In this document: piece by piece, positions 53,189-62,005 of the stretch
How positions within the stretch are numbered: position 1 is the first letter of the stretch
Layout: every line of letters starts with the position of its first letter
NCBI GenBank assembly: GCA_022822135.1
Contig: JAJECH010000025.1
Span: forward strand, 186,001 to 250,000
Direction: 5' to 3'
From: Pseudomonadales bacterium
GTDB taxonomy: Bacteria; Pseudomonadota; Gammaproteobacteria; Pseudomonadales; Azotimanducaceae
Length of the DNA: 64,000 nt
Notes under the pieces: model-generated
What the model was told of the DNA's origin: nothing
Seen by the model: the letters and a program-made list of their open reading frames with translations, nothing else
Database searches by the model: none
Made by a program: the position numbers and the translations under genes

Positions 53189-55406
53189 GGTGCGGTATCT
53201 CCATCGCGAGGTCGCACGACGTCGATGGTGGGTCGGCGCAATACTGTTCGTAGCGATTAACGGGAGCCACAGCACAGCCGCCTCGGATTTTACGGCAGAC
53301 TATTGGCCTGCGAGCCAAGAACATGAAGTCTGCCCGACAGTATTTACTCCTCTGCCCGCGCCTCGATTCGTACCTAAATCCGAGCACAAAGAAAAATCCG
53401 TTGTGCGGAGTGACGAATTTCGCGAAACCAACACTGGAAGTCGCTACTTTACGGGCAACGTCAAGGTCCAAAGTGCCGATTTGCTTCTGACCGCAGAAGA
53501 ACTGGAGTGGCTAAAAGAAGGTCCGTTGGACTTCGAGCATGGCTTAGCCCTATACCACGAGCAGGCAGCGATGGCGATCGATGAAGCCATCTTGGATATT
53601 GAAGCGGACAACCAAATGGCGCGCTTCGGCAATCTGTCGTTTGTCATGTTTGATTTTCCGCTTCAGGGCTCACTTAAATCGTTGAAAGCGGACGAAACTC
53701 GAGTCGAAGCAGCCGATTTACGTTTTAGTGGGTGCGACCCGCGTGCGGAGAGATGGGGATTCCGGATTAAGCACATCGGGATTAACCGAGAAACGACTCG
53801 CGTAAGTTTGCGAGGCATTGGTTTCTACATTGGCAAATTGCCGGTTTTCTATGTTCCGTATTTCACTTTCCGCCCGCAATCTGACCGCAACGGATTTGCC
53901 ACAACACATTTCAGATACCGCTCCGATAACGGTGTGATCATTGAGCAACCTATTCGCGTCTTCGGAAAACACGGTGACTTCGAACTCGCACCAAGATACC
54001 TAGAAAAAAACGGAATTCAATTTGGCGCAGATCTTGACCTGTTCGGGTTTCGTTCGACGTTGGATTGGATTCCGAACGACAAGAAACTTGATCATATTGA
54101 AGATGGTTTCATCGATCCCTCACGATGGCGCGTAAAGGCTAACTACAGTAAGGCATGGGGTGCGGTCGAATCCCTCATCGACTTTACACAACCAAGCGAT
54201 TTCGCGTATCAACACGACTTTGAGTTCGACTCCCTCACCCAACCAGTCTTCTCGACGAATAACACCGCAGCGCTGACCTATAGCTCTCGTGATTGGGACA
54301 TTGGCCTACTCGCGCAACGGATCAACTCGACTTCTGAAGAACTTTTATTGGGCGAACGCTATCCGGAATTTGATGTGAATTGGCAACCTTGGTGGGGAGT
54401 CATAAGCGCAAGTTCTCGTATCAATGGTGCTAGTTATCGAGACTTTCAACTACGTTCACATCGCGGCCACGTTGAACAAGCCATTCATGCGGGTTTCACT
54501 CGTACTTGGGGTGAGATGAGTTTGAGCGCCGCGAAATCCATGACACGATTCTCGATTGACGCTTCTGAGGTATCCAGGACGCATACAAGATACAACGATA
54601 GTCTTCAGTTAGGCGTTGGGGTGTTCTACGACAAGCATCTGGCCGACAAGGTCTATACCATCGAACCAAGGTTGCATTACGTCGATCGAACGTTCACAGA
54701 ATCGCCTCTAGGAATTCCGATCGACCAACCGCGATCAATGCTGAACACAGCGCAGATCTTCGGTGAGACCCGAACGAGCGGGCTCGACCATATACCCGGT
54801 GAACATCGCTTAGCGGCGGGATTTCGATTTCATGTGCTGCCACACACAAATACCCAAAACGTCGTACAAGCGGAAATTGCCCACATGACGCATCTTGACG
54901 GAGCGGATGGGAGGTCGTCCTCATTCGGTGGCTGGGGCGCTTCATTCGGCATTCGAAACAACAACGGCTTTGCGTTAGAACATCGACAGTATCGGAGTCG
55001 TCACAATCCAAGTGCGAACGAATTCGCTACATTGCTGGTCTATGAACCAACCTTAACGAAATCTCTGTACACATCAATTGGCAGGCGACCTCGCGACAAC
55101 ATTCACCAATTCGAAATCGGTTTCAGGTGGCCTCTCACCTCTCGCTGGGAAGCTATCGGTGCGTATGGTTTCGACATCGAAAGTGATCGCGTCACCGATA
55201 CGCATTTGGGAATCGCATTTACAGGGTGTTGTTATCGCACGCTTTTGTTCATTCAACGTGCCACCGATTGGGACTTCGTCGAGGGTCGGTATCGCGTGGA
55301 CCTAGAAAATCGAGTAATGCTCCGTTTTGATCTGATCGGACTAGGCAAGATTGGTCGCAATCGCATAGAATCGCTAATCGACCGCAAACGCTTCGGTTTT
55401 CGTTAA
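53187..55406 (+). CDS. lptD: LPS-assembly outer-membrane protein LptD
   Basis: A 739-residue protein that inserts lipopolysaccharide in the outer leaflet together with LptE. I use the ATG at 53187, after a strong GGAGG, giving a signal peptide (RRRWWVGAILFVAIN). An OstA-type jellyroll (RYFTGNVKVQSADLLLTAEE onward) precedes a beta-barrel of about 500 residues. Cys at 49, 183, 681 and 682 reproduce the spacing pattern of the E. coli disulfides. The organism should therefore make LPS. An in-frame start at 53091 would read through amgK. Confidence 0.95.
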   Translation: MVRYLHREVARRRWWVGAILFVAINGSHSTAASDFTADYWPASQEHEVCPTVFTPLPAPRFVPKSEHKEKSVVRSDEFRETNTGSRYFTGNVKVQSADLLLTAEELEWLKEGPLDFEHGLALYHEQAAMAIDEAILDIEADNQMARFGNLSFVMFDFPLQGSLKSLKADETRVEAADLRFSGCDPRAERWGFRIKHIGINRETTRVSLRGIGFYIGKLPVFYVPYFTFRPQSDRNGFATTHFRYRSDNGVIIEQPIRVFGKHGDFELAPRYLEKNGIQFGADLDLFGFRSTLDWIPNDKKLDHIEDGFIDPSRWRVKANYSKAWGAVESLIDFTQPSDFAYQHDFEFDSLTQPVFSTNNTAALTYSSRDWDIGLLAQRINSTSEELLLGERYPEFDVNWQPWWGVISASSRINGASYRDFQLRSHRGHVEQAIHAGFTRTWGEMSLSAAKSMTRFSIDASEVSRTHTRYNDSLQLGVGVFYDKHLADKVYTIEPRLHYVDRTFTESPLGIPIDQPRSMLNTAQIFGETRTSGLDHIPGEHRLAAGFRFHVLPHTNTQNVVQAEIAHMTHLDGADGRSSSFGGWGASFGIRNNNGFALEHRQYRSRHNPSANEFATLLVYEPTLTKSLYTSIGRRPRDNIHQFEIGFRWPLTSRWEAIGAYGFDIESDRVTDTHLGIAFTGCCYRTLLFIQRATDWDFVEGRYRVDLENRVMLRFDLIGLGKIGRNRIESLIDRKRFGFR

Positions 55407-55434
55407 GCTATCCATTCCTCATCCGGTTAAAAGT

Positions 55435-56778
55435 ATGAATTTGTCAATTCACGGTCGATGCCATCGATGGTTATCCCTCTCTCTATTGTTTCTGACAACG
55501 GCAGCTTTCGCTGAGGTCGAGAAGCTCGACAGCATCGCTGCGGTCGTTAATGACGATGTCGTTTTGCTGTCGGAACTGAACGAACGCTTCAACAGTTTCA
55601 AAGCTCAGCTGACGCCTGCACAAATGCGTCAAGTACCGGACGAAAACGTCATTCTTAGTCAAATACTGGAGCGACTGATCGTCGAGTCTATTCAATTACA
55701 AGAAGCGGAAATGCGTGGTATTGTCATTGATGACGAGGAGATCAATGTAACAGCGCAAAACTATGCCGCAGAACAGAGCATGTCGGTCGAGCAGCTGCAA
55801 GAAGCCCTCCGATCTGAAGGTGTCACGTATGAGATGTTTCTCGCCGAAATTCGACGCCAAATGACCCTCGCTCGGGTACAGCAGATCATGGTCAATCGTC
55901 GCTTGTATGTGTCTCAGCGCGATATTGAGGACTTCCGGAAGTCGCCTTACTTCGAGCAGCTGGCATCCGAAGAGTACCGCATTGGCCACATTCTGCTTGC
56001 AATCGACGACAAAGCGGGTCCCGACGCAGAAGCAAGGGCTAGAGAGACTGCGACATACTTAATTGAAGAACTCCGAGATGGTACGCCTCTCTCCGGACTC
56101 GCAGTGAATTACTCCGCTTCGAACACTGCACTGGAGGGTGGAGACCTCGGTTGGCGCAAAGCATCACAGATTCCCAGTTTATTTAGTGATCAGATACTCG
56201 AGATGGACGTTAGTGAGGTTGCGGAACCGATCCAGAACTCGCTCGGTATTCACATCGTCCAACTCCTGGAGAAACGGGGAGCATCCACAACCACCGGCGA
56301 AAGTTCACTCGTGCGTCATATTCTGGTGTCCCCTTCTGCGATTCGCTCCGAAGAGGAAACGGCTGACCTCGTGCGAGAACTGAAGCAGCGCATTGCGGAC
56401 GGAGAGGAGTTCGCAGTACTCGCCGAAGAGTATTCCGACGATCCGTCATCCGCGTTAGCAGGAGGTGATCTGGGTTGGAATAACGGAGAGAACTTCGTCC
56501 CTGAATTTCAAGCCGCGATGGCGGAAGCTGAAATCGGTGTCGTAACCGAACCGTTTGAAACAGAATACGGTTGGCACATTCTTGAGGTACAAGATCGACG
56601 GGTAGAAGACCTTAGTGAAGACGCTCTTAATGAACTTGCGCTACGAGCGATCTATGAGCGACGGTTTGACGAATTACTTCAAGGCTGGATCAAGGAAGTA
56701 CGCGATGAAGCTTTCGTCCAGATACTGGCAGGAACCGCATCATCAGAGCAAGAAAACGCTTCGGACAGCATTTTTTAA
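55435..56778 (+). CDS. surA: Periplasmic chaperone/peptidyl-prolyl isomerase SurA
   Basis: A 447-residue outer-membrane-protein chaperone. The signal peptide ends AAFA; the N-terminal domain starts VEKLDSIAAVVNDDVVLLSE. Two parvulin domains follow: EYRIGHILLAIDD near 180 and VRHILVSPSAIRSEE near 295, each ending in a GGDLGW block. The C-terminal helix WIKEVRDEAFVQIL pairs with the N-domain, then a 17-residue extra tail extends over the start of rsmA. Downstream of lptD by 28 bp; pdxA, which usually follows, is absent. Confidence 0.95.
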   Translation: MNLSIHGRCHRWLSLSLLFLTTAAFAEVEKLDSIAAVVNDDVVLLSELNERFNSFKAQLTPAQMRQVPDENVILSQILERLIVESIQLQEAEMRGIVIDDEEINVTAQNYAAEQSMSVEQLQEALRSEGVTYEMFLAEIRRQMTLARVQQIMVNRRLYVSQRDIEDFRKSPYFEQLASEEYRIGHILLAIDDKAGPDAEARARETATYLIEELRDGTPLSGLAVNYSASNTALEGGDLGWRKASQIPSLFSDQILEMDVSEVAEPIQNSLGIHIVQLLEKRGASTTTGESSLVRHILVSPSAIRSEEETADLVRELKQRIADGEEFAVLAEEYSDDPSSALAGGDLGWNNGENFVPEFQAAMAEAEIGVVTEPFETEYGWHILEVQDRRVEDLSEDALNELALRAIYERRFDELLQGWIKEVRDEAFVQILAGTASSEQENASDSIF

Positions 56779-57485
56779 CTGATCAAGGCGTCATCGCGCG
56801 AATTCACGACGCGCTAGCGATTCAGCCAAACGAATGCGTGATTGAGATCGGTCCCGGCCGTGGTGCGTTAACGAACGATCTCGTCGAAGCAACCTCACAT
56901 CTCACCTTGATCGAGCTGGATCGCGATTTTGCGGAAGACCTGCAGTCACGATTTCCCGTCGCTGAGCTACGCAGTGTTGACGTCCTTGACGAGCCTCTCG
57001 ATTCCTTCATTGGACATCGCATTGTCGGGAATCTGCCGTACAACATTTCAACGCCCCTTCTTATTCGCCTATTACAGGAACCCAGAATCGTTGATATGCA
57101 CTTCATGCTGCAACGAGAAGTTGCACTACGGTTAGCTGCGTCACCTGGAGAGAAAGCATGGGGGCGCTTGTCCGTAATGGCGCAATACCGGTGTCATGTA
57201 GAACCTCTTTTTACCGTATCCGCCGATGCTTTCCGACCTACACCTAAGGTTGAATCGATGTTCGTACGCTTTACGCCCGTTACCCCGAAACATGAGGTCT
57301 ACGATTTTCAGACGTACTCAAACGTCGTCAGAACGGCGTTTTCGCAACGACGTAAAACCCTCGCCAATAGCCTATCGAGTTTCCAGATCACATGGGAAAA
57401 GTTGGGGGTGGATTCACGTATGCGTGCAGACCATGTCAGCGTGAACGATTACGTATCAATCTCAAACTACATTGATTCACGATGA
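56739..57485 (+). CDS. rsmA: 16S rRNA dimethyladenosine transferase, start codon non-canonical or lost
   Basis: This enzyme dimethylates A1518 and A1519 of 16S rRNA. VIEIGPGRGALT (SAM motif I), NLPYNISTPL (catalytic) and MHFMLQREV identify it. The first ordinary start is a GTG at 56838, but the same frame upstream encodes ARKRFGQHFLTDQG (from 56748), the family's conserved N-terminus, inside the surA 3' end. No ATG, GTG, TTG or CTG exists between an in-frame TGA at 56706 and that block. Two ATC codons at 56739 and 56742, 5 nt after GGCAGGAA, are the best-placed candidates. An indel in the assembly is an alternative. Its stop overlaps apaH. Confidence 0.88.
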   Translation: MIRARKRFGQHFLTDQGVIARIHDALAIQPNECVIEIGPGRGALTNDLVEATSHLTLIELDRDFAEDLQSRFPVAELRSVDVLDEPLDSFIGHRIVGNLPYNISTPLLIRLLQEPRIVDMHFMLQREVALRLAASPGEKAWGRLSVMAQYRCHVEPLFTVSADAFRPTPKVESMFVRFTPVTPKHEVYDFQTYSNVVRTAFSQRRKTLANSLSSFQITWEKLGVDSRMRADHVSVNDYVSISNYIDSR

Positions 57486-58300
57486 GTGCTACCTTCGCGA
57501 TTGGTGACGTACAAGGGTGCTACGAACCTTTGCGCAAACTTATTGCAGCGTTACCGTTTGAACCTGAAACGGATCGTCTTTGGTTCGTAGGTGATTTAGT
57601 AAATCGCGGCCCACAAAACCTCGAGACTCTCCAGTACGTGAGAGATCTCGGACCGCAAGCTACTCTCGTATTGGGAAATCACGATCTTCACCTACTAGCC
57701 ATCGTTTTTGGCGGTAAAACCCCACAGAATAGCGACACGTTTCAGGACGTCTTGGCCTCTGCACACTGCGAGGAACTCTCCCATTGGTTACGAACTCTGC
57801 CACTGATACACCAAGATCGGGAATGGGTCTTGGTCCATGCGGGTATTCCACATATCTGGACCGTGAACGATGCATGTAAGTTCGGGCGGGAAGTTGAGAG
57901 CAAGATCAGCGGACCCGAGTACGTTAGTTTTTTTGAAAACATGTACGGGAAATACCCCGATATTTGGGATAAGACACTGAACGGTATGGATCGCCTGCGG
58001 ATCATCACGAATTACCTGACGCGCATGCGCTTTATCGATGAAGATGGACGTCTCGAGTTCGCTCACAAGACCACACTCGACACGGCGCCAGCTGGTTTTA
58101 GAGGATGGTTTGAATATGAACGTGAACGAGCAAAGACGATCGTGTTTGGTCATTGGGCTGCGTTGGATGGCCAAGTACCTACAGATCGAGTCATTGCAAC
58201 CGACACAGGCTGTGTATGGGGTCGAGGTCTGACCGCTGTTCGACTCGAAGATGGAAAGCGCTTTCACTGGCAGGACGGTGTCGTTTCATGCCAGATTTGA
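57482..58300 (+). CDS. apaH: Symmetrical diadenosine tetraphosphatase
   Basis: A 272-residue metallophosphatase that splits Ap4A into two ADP and removes alarmone-like caps from RNA. FAIGDVQGCYEPL, WFVGDLVNRGPQNLETL, LGNHDLHLLA and VHAGIPH are the phosphoesterase motifs. ATG at 57482 overlaps the rsmA stop by 4 bp. apaG, usually between rsmA and apaH, is missing. Confidence 0.95.
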   Translation: MSATFAIGDVQGCYEPLRKLIAALPFEPETDRLWFVGDLVNRGPQNLETLQYVRDLGPQATLVLGNHDLHLLAIVFGGKTPQNSDTFQDVLASAHCEELSHWLRTLPLIHQDREWVLVHAGIPHIWTVNDACKFGREVESKISGPEYVSFFENMYGKYPDIWDKTLNGMDRLRIITNYLTRMRFIDEDGRLEFAHKTTLDTAPAGFRGWFEYERERAKTIVFGHWAALDGQVPTDRVIATDTGCVWGRGLTAVRLEDGKRFHWQDGVVSCQI

Positions 58301-59367
58301 GAATACCCGGCACTCGTTATCTAGTCGGTGGTGCTGTTCGCGACGAGCTACTTGGAGTAACGCCAAGAGAAAGGGATTGGGTCATCGTTGGCGCAGATCC
58401 TGAGACCATGATCGAGGCTGGATTTATCCCTGTCGGGAAGGCATACCCCGTGTTCCTGCATCCAAAGACGTTTGAGGAACACGCATTGGCACGAACTGAA
58501 ACCAAGATCGGACCCGGTCACGGTGGTTTCAGTTTTAAAAACGATGCCGACGTTACCTTAGAACAAGATCTGCTGCGTCGTGACCTAACGATCAACGCGA
58601 TGGCTAAATCTGCCTCGGGCGAACTGATCGATCCCTACGGCGGTCAGAACGACTTACATGCAAAAAAACTCAAGCACGTCTCCACTGCCTTTGCAGAAGA
58701 CCCATTGCGCTGTTTTCGAGTCGCTCGGTTTGCCGCCAAGTTGCCTAGGTTTGAGATAACCACCGCGACGCTGGATCTGATACGAAGTATGGGCGACCAG
58801 CTGAACGAGCTCTCTGCGGAAAGGGTTTGGAACGAATGGGTCAAGGCACTTGAAGAGATTGCACCATTTCGTTTCTACGAAGTACTGAGAAATGCCCAAA
58901 TTACGGCGCCGTGGTTCAGCGAACTAGCGCTTGATGAACTGGCAGTCGGCCACCGAGACCGCGTTCTGCCGCTGCAAGGCGCGTTCGCACTTATCGGCTG
59001 GCTTCACTCTGAACAGCAACTTAACTCTCTCTTTGATCGATTGATGGCACCAAAGAAAGCGAAATCCCTCGCACTGGAGATTTGCCGTTCTGGTCGACTG
59101 TTTGAGCAATTCGATCAATTAGACGATGAGCGCGCCATCGATTTGCTGGATCAAGCAGGTGCGTTTCACGGCGATGCTCGATTCGAAACGTTTCTAACCG
59201 CCCTGAGCAATGTGGTTGACGTCGATAAGAAACAGTTTCTGAAGCTTCAGAAATCGCTTCGAAGAGTCACCACGACTGGCGAGCAAGGTCCGAAATACGG
59301 TCAATCCCTTCGACATAATCGAATCAAGCAGCTCAATGCAATTCGTGGTGGTGAAGGAACGTTATAG
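58288..59367 (+). CDS. cca: CCA-adding tRNA nucleotidyltransferase
   Basis: A 359-residue class II nucleotidyltransferase adding or repairing the tRNA 3' CCA. I use the ATG at 58288; a start at 58153 lies wholly in apaH. YLVGGAVRDELLG and ERDWVIVGAD hold the catalytic Asp pair; RRDLTINAMA, DPYGGQNDL, FAEDPLRCFRVARFAAKL and ERVWNEWVKAL follow. It lacks the C-terminal HD phosphohydrolase domain of E. coli Cca. Overlaps apaH by 13 bp. Confidence 0.92.
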   Translation: MPDLRIPGTRYLVGGAVRDELLGVTPRERDWVIVGADPETMIEAGFIPVGKAYPVFLHPKTFEEHALARTETKIGPGHGGFSFKNDADVTLEQDLLRRDLTINAMAKSASGELIDPYGGQNDLHAKKLKHVSTAFAEDPLRCFRVARFAAKLPRFEITTATLDLIRSMGDQLNELSAERVWNEWVKALEEIAPFRFYEVLRNAQITAPWFSELALDELAVGHRDRVLPLQGAFALIGWLHSEQQLNSLFDRLMAPKKAKSLALEICRSGRLFEQFDQLDDERAIDLLDQAGAFHGDARFETFLTALSNVVDVDKKQFLKLQKSLRRVTTTGEQGPKYGQSLRHNRIKQLNAIRGGEGTL

Positions 59368-59417
59368 ATGGACGCCCAGGCCGCTTTGAACCGACAGACT
59401 ACCGATCGTTCATAAAA

Positions 59418-60221
59418 ATGCCGTATCACTCGACCAATCAGGAAGCAGACCACGCGGATCGGATCTTTAACGAAGACTGCGTCCTAGGTATGCAGCGTTT
59501 ACCGCCAAATATCGTCGACCTAGTGATTACGGACCCGCCATTTGGTATTGATTTCAGAGCGAAGCGTCCTAACTACAACCGTGTGCCACATCGTGTGCTT
59601 GACGGATATTCAGAAGTTGCGCCAAAGGACTACTTCGAGTTCACAAAATCTTGGTTAACTGAGGTCCATCGAGTACTTAAACCATCCGGGTCGGCATTCA
59701 TATTTTCTGGTTGGAACAACCTTAAGGACATGCTTAACGCGCTGAGTGACATCGGGCTTGAAACGATCAATCACATCATCTGGAAGTATCAGTTCGGTGT
59801 GGCCACAAAACGCAAATTTGTGACCTCTCATTACCACTGCCTTTTTGTCGCAAAAGATGACAAACAACGCTCATTCCACCCGGACTCGCGATTTACACAA
59901 GAAGACCGCACTGAGAACGGCAAGAGCGCACGCTATCGTGATATGGAGGATGTGTGGGTCATAAAGCGAGAATACTGGACCGGCGACATCAAGACGCCGA
60001 CGAAATTGCCTCGCCAGCTTGTTGAGAAGATACTCGATTACGCGTCGAGAGAAGGAGATTTGGTATTGGATCCCTTCCTAGGCTCGGGTCAAGTACCCGT
60101 CGTAGCACAAGAAAACCATCGTCGATTTCTTGGGTACGAGATTGTGCCCGAGTACTTCGAGTTCGCCTCCAAACGCCTTGAGACGCGAAGCTATCGCATT
60201 CCAGATCTAAGCAAAACGTAG
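59418..60221 (+). CDS. Orphan DNA methyltransferase (N6-adenine or N4-cytosine, beta-class)
   Basis: A 267-residue methyltransferase. Motif IV DPPFGID (39-45) comes first and SAM motif I DPFLGSGQV (about 218-226) last, the beta-class order. DPPF is compatible with adenine N6 or cytosine N4 methylation. The target-recognition region lies between about 110 and 200. No restriction endonuclease or specificity gene is nearby, so it may be an epigenetic regulator like CcrM or a leftover of an R-M system. It opens the small accessory island after cca. Confidence 0.88.
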   Translation: MPYHSTNQEADHADRIFNEDCVLGMQRLPPNIVDLVITDPPFGIDFRAKRPNYNRVPHRVLDGYSEVAPKDYFEFTKSWLTEVHRVLKPSGSAFIFSGWNNLKDMLNALSDIGLETINHIIWKYQFGVATKRKFVTSHYHCLFVAKDDKQRSFHPDSRFTQEDRTENGKSARYRDMEDVWVIKREYWTGDIKTPTKLPRQLVEKILDYASREGDLVLDPFLGSGQVPVVAQENHRRFLGYEIVPEYFEFASKRLETRSYRIPDLSKT

Positions 60222-60388
60222 CCGCTTAACTGCACCTAGTCTGGCAGAAGGTAACCCGACATTCCACAATGGTTTTGCGGTAAGAGTCCTGCTCCTTCAA
60301 AGCAACAGCGCTTTCAAGCCGCAATCTAAACTCGTGCTTAGGCATTCTAGAATTGCACGTAATTACATGGCGTCCGTCAGATTAGCCA

Positions 60389-60727
60389 ATGCCTCGTACC
60401 AACTCAGCGCTGAGAATAGCAGTCCCTTACGACGAAATCAGGGTATTTTGCGAAAAGTGGGGACTTACGAAGATGGAAGTGTTCGGTTCCGCAATTCGGG
60501 ATGATTTCGACCCCGAGACCAGTGACGTGGACCTGCTAATTAGCAATCCCGAGAATCCGACAGTAGGAATTTCGTTGTTTGACGAAGTACACATGTGCGA
60601 CGAACTAGCAGAGATTTTTCAGCGCAAAGTAGACCTCGTATGGCGGATAGCGATCGAATCTCACTATAACGAGCGCCGGAAGAAGTCGATTTTGGAGCGT
60701 ACCGAGACTATTTATGTCTCGGCGTGA
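60389..60727 (+). CDS. MntA-type minimal nucleotidyltransferase (type VII antitoxin family)
   Basis: A 112-residue polymerase-beta-fold nucleotidyltransferase. VFGSAIRDDF (G33, S34) and SDVDLL (D46, D48) form the GS...DxD metal motif, and KVDLV (D82) the third carboxylate. In known MntA/HepT pairs MntA AMPylates a Tyr of the HepT RNase and silences it. The adjacent hepT, overlapping by 14 bp, is broken, leaving the antitoxin without its toxin. Confidence 0.85.
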   Translation: MPRTNSALRIAVPYDEIRVFCEKWGLTKMEVFGSAIRDDFDPETSDVDLLISNPENPTVGISLFDEVHMCDELAEIFQRKVDLVWRIAIESHYNERRKKSILERTETIYVSA

Positions 60728-61058
60728 TGACGCCACCTGGGTCGCTGACATGCTTGAAATAGTCTGACGGGTTCTAGACGAAGTCAAAGCCATTTCATAC
60801 GACGAGTACTTAAGGAACTCTCGATTACAGAGAGCGATCCTCTATGAACTCACTGTTTTAGGCGAAGCGAGTGGACAGGTCTCTGATAAATTCAAGCAAA
60901 GGCATGACCATGTCCCGTGACGCGACATGAAGGAATTAAGAAACCGCGTGATTCATGTTTATTTCAGTGTTCGGCATGGGATTGTATGGAGAGTTCTAAC
61001 AGTCGAATTCCCTGCACTTTTGCCTCAAATCGTCGCACTCAATGCGAATCTAGATTGA
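60714..61058 (+). pseudogene. Broken HepT (DUF86) toxin gene
   Basis: Read from the ATG at 60714, the frame encodes HepT-like text interrupted by TGA at 60765 and TGA at 60918, then continues to a TGA at 61056. MKELRNRVIHVYF contains the HepT RNase motif (R...xHxY), and LQRAILYELTVLGEAS is the usual helix before it. The second TGA falls where relatives often have Trp (VP-W-RDMK), so a single G-to-A change explains it. With two stops no functional toxin can be made. Confidence 0.85.
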
Positions 61059-61150
61059 CATCCTCCTCTCCCGAAAGGAAGAGGATTTCTAAAGCGCTCA
61101 AGCATGGTATTGAGCCGTCGCTTGAGTCGCCTCAAGGTTTCTGCTGCTGA
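61059..61150 (-). mobile_element. Probable IS200/IS605-type (TnpB element) terminal remnant
   Basis: Between the hepT pseudogene and rph lies an imperfect hairpin at 61060-61086 (arms beginning ATCCTC and ending GAGGAT, six perfect outer pairs). On the minus strand it reads AAATCCTCTTCC...GAGGATGTCAA, like the subterminal hairpin at the right end of IS200/IS605/IS1341 elements. No transposase or TnpB frame remains. The match is from memory of the end consensus, not a search. A transcription terminator for rph is less likely, as no T-run follows. Confidence 0.4.
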
Positions 61151-61231
61151 CGACTACGGTGGTTCACTTCACAGGCGAACCGGGCATGCCCTGCCCTTAT
61201 TACGTTGATCACGCCGACTACGTGGGTATCG

Positions 61232-61939
61232 TTAAGTTCGTGAATCGCACACTCTCCTTTGATAAGTCTGCAGCTCGCATATTCCTTTCGTCGCGAGATC
61301 AACCAACGCGTTTAGTTCGTCGCGACCAAACGAAGCACCTTCCGCAGTGCCTTGAATCTCAACAAAGGCGTCAGAATTCAGCATTACGACATTCATGTCT
61401 GTATCCGCGTTCGAATCTTCCACGTACTCTAAGTCGAGACATGCTACACCATCTACGATACCTACGGATATCGCACCTACGAAGCCCTCGAATGCACTGT
61501 CTCTACCAATCGCCGAGAGCGCATCAAATACTGCAACCGCCCCACCAGTAATCGCCGCCGTTCTCGTCCCGCCGTCCGCTTGGATGACATCACAATCAAC
61601 ATAGATCGTCGTCCCATCCAGCCGGTGCAAGTCAACACAACGTCGCAACGAACGCCCAATCAATCGTTGAATTTCGATCGTCCGACCAGACTGTTTACCT
61701 CTAGCAGCTTCCCGATCAAACCGCTCCGTCGTGGCTCCCGGCAACATACCGTACTCTGCCGTCAGCCATCCCTGACCCGATCCCCGTAAAAATCTAGGTA
61801 CATCGTTTTCAATTGTCGCGGTACAGATCACTTTGGTCTCACCGACGCTAATTAATACTGATCCTGCCGCATTTTTCGTGAAGCTCCTTTCGATAGAAAC
61901 ATTACGTAATTCATCAAAATTTCGACCATTTGGACGCAT
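61232..61939 (-). CDS. rph: Ribonuclease PH
   Basis: A 235-residue phosphorolytic 3'-5' exoribonuclease trimming tRNA ends. [19 protein letters not shown] opens the protein; [29 protein letters not shown] and [22 protein letters not shown] are diagnostic. It diverges from yicC, 66 bp away, the usual neighbour. Confidence 0.96.
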   Translation of the reverse strand: MRPNGRNFDELRNVSIERSFTKNAAGSVLISVGETKVICTATIENDVPRFLRGSGQGWLTAEYGMLPGATTERFDREAARGKQSGRTIEIQRLIGRSLRRCVDLHRLDGTTIYVDCDVIQADGGTRTAAITGGAVAVFDALSAIGRDSAFEGFVGAISVGIVDGVACLDLEYVEDSNADTDMNVVMLNSDAFVEIQGTAEGASFGRDELNALVDLATKGICELQTYQRRVCDSRT

Positions 61940-62005
61940 ATGTTCTTAATCACCTATTTATTCGTACATGGAAATCGGCATTATAGGAGCATATAAAATT
62001 TTGAG

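Noticed and set aside
56760-56800. Programmed -1 frameshift joining SurA and RsmA
   Set aside because: The T-run before the surA stop is not in the standard X XXY YYZ phase, and slipping there would drop the conserved RKRFGQ block.
60714-61058. TGA read as Trp or selenocysteine to give a full HepT
   Set aside because: Many genes in the window end in TGA at tight ATGA junctions, so TGA is a stop here, and no selenocysteine hairpin is apparent after either stop.
61159-61551. 130-residue plus-strand frame over rph
   Set aside because: It is antisense to rph, which is fully supported by its motifs.
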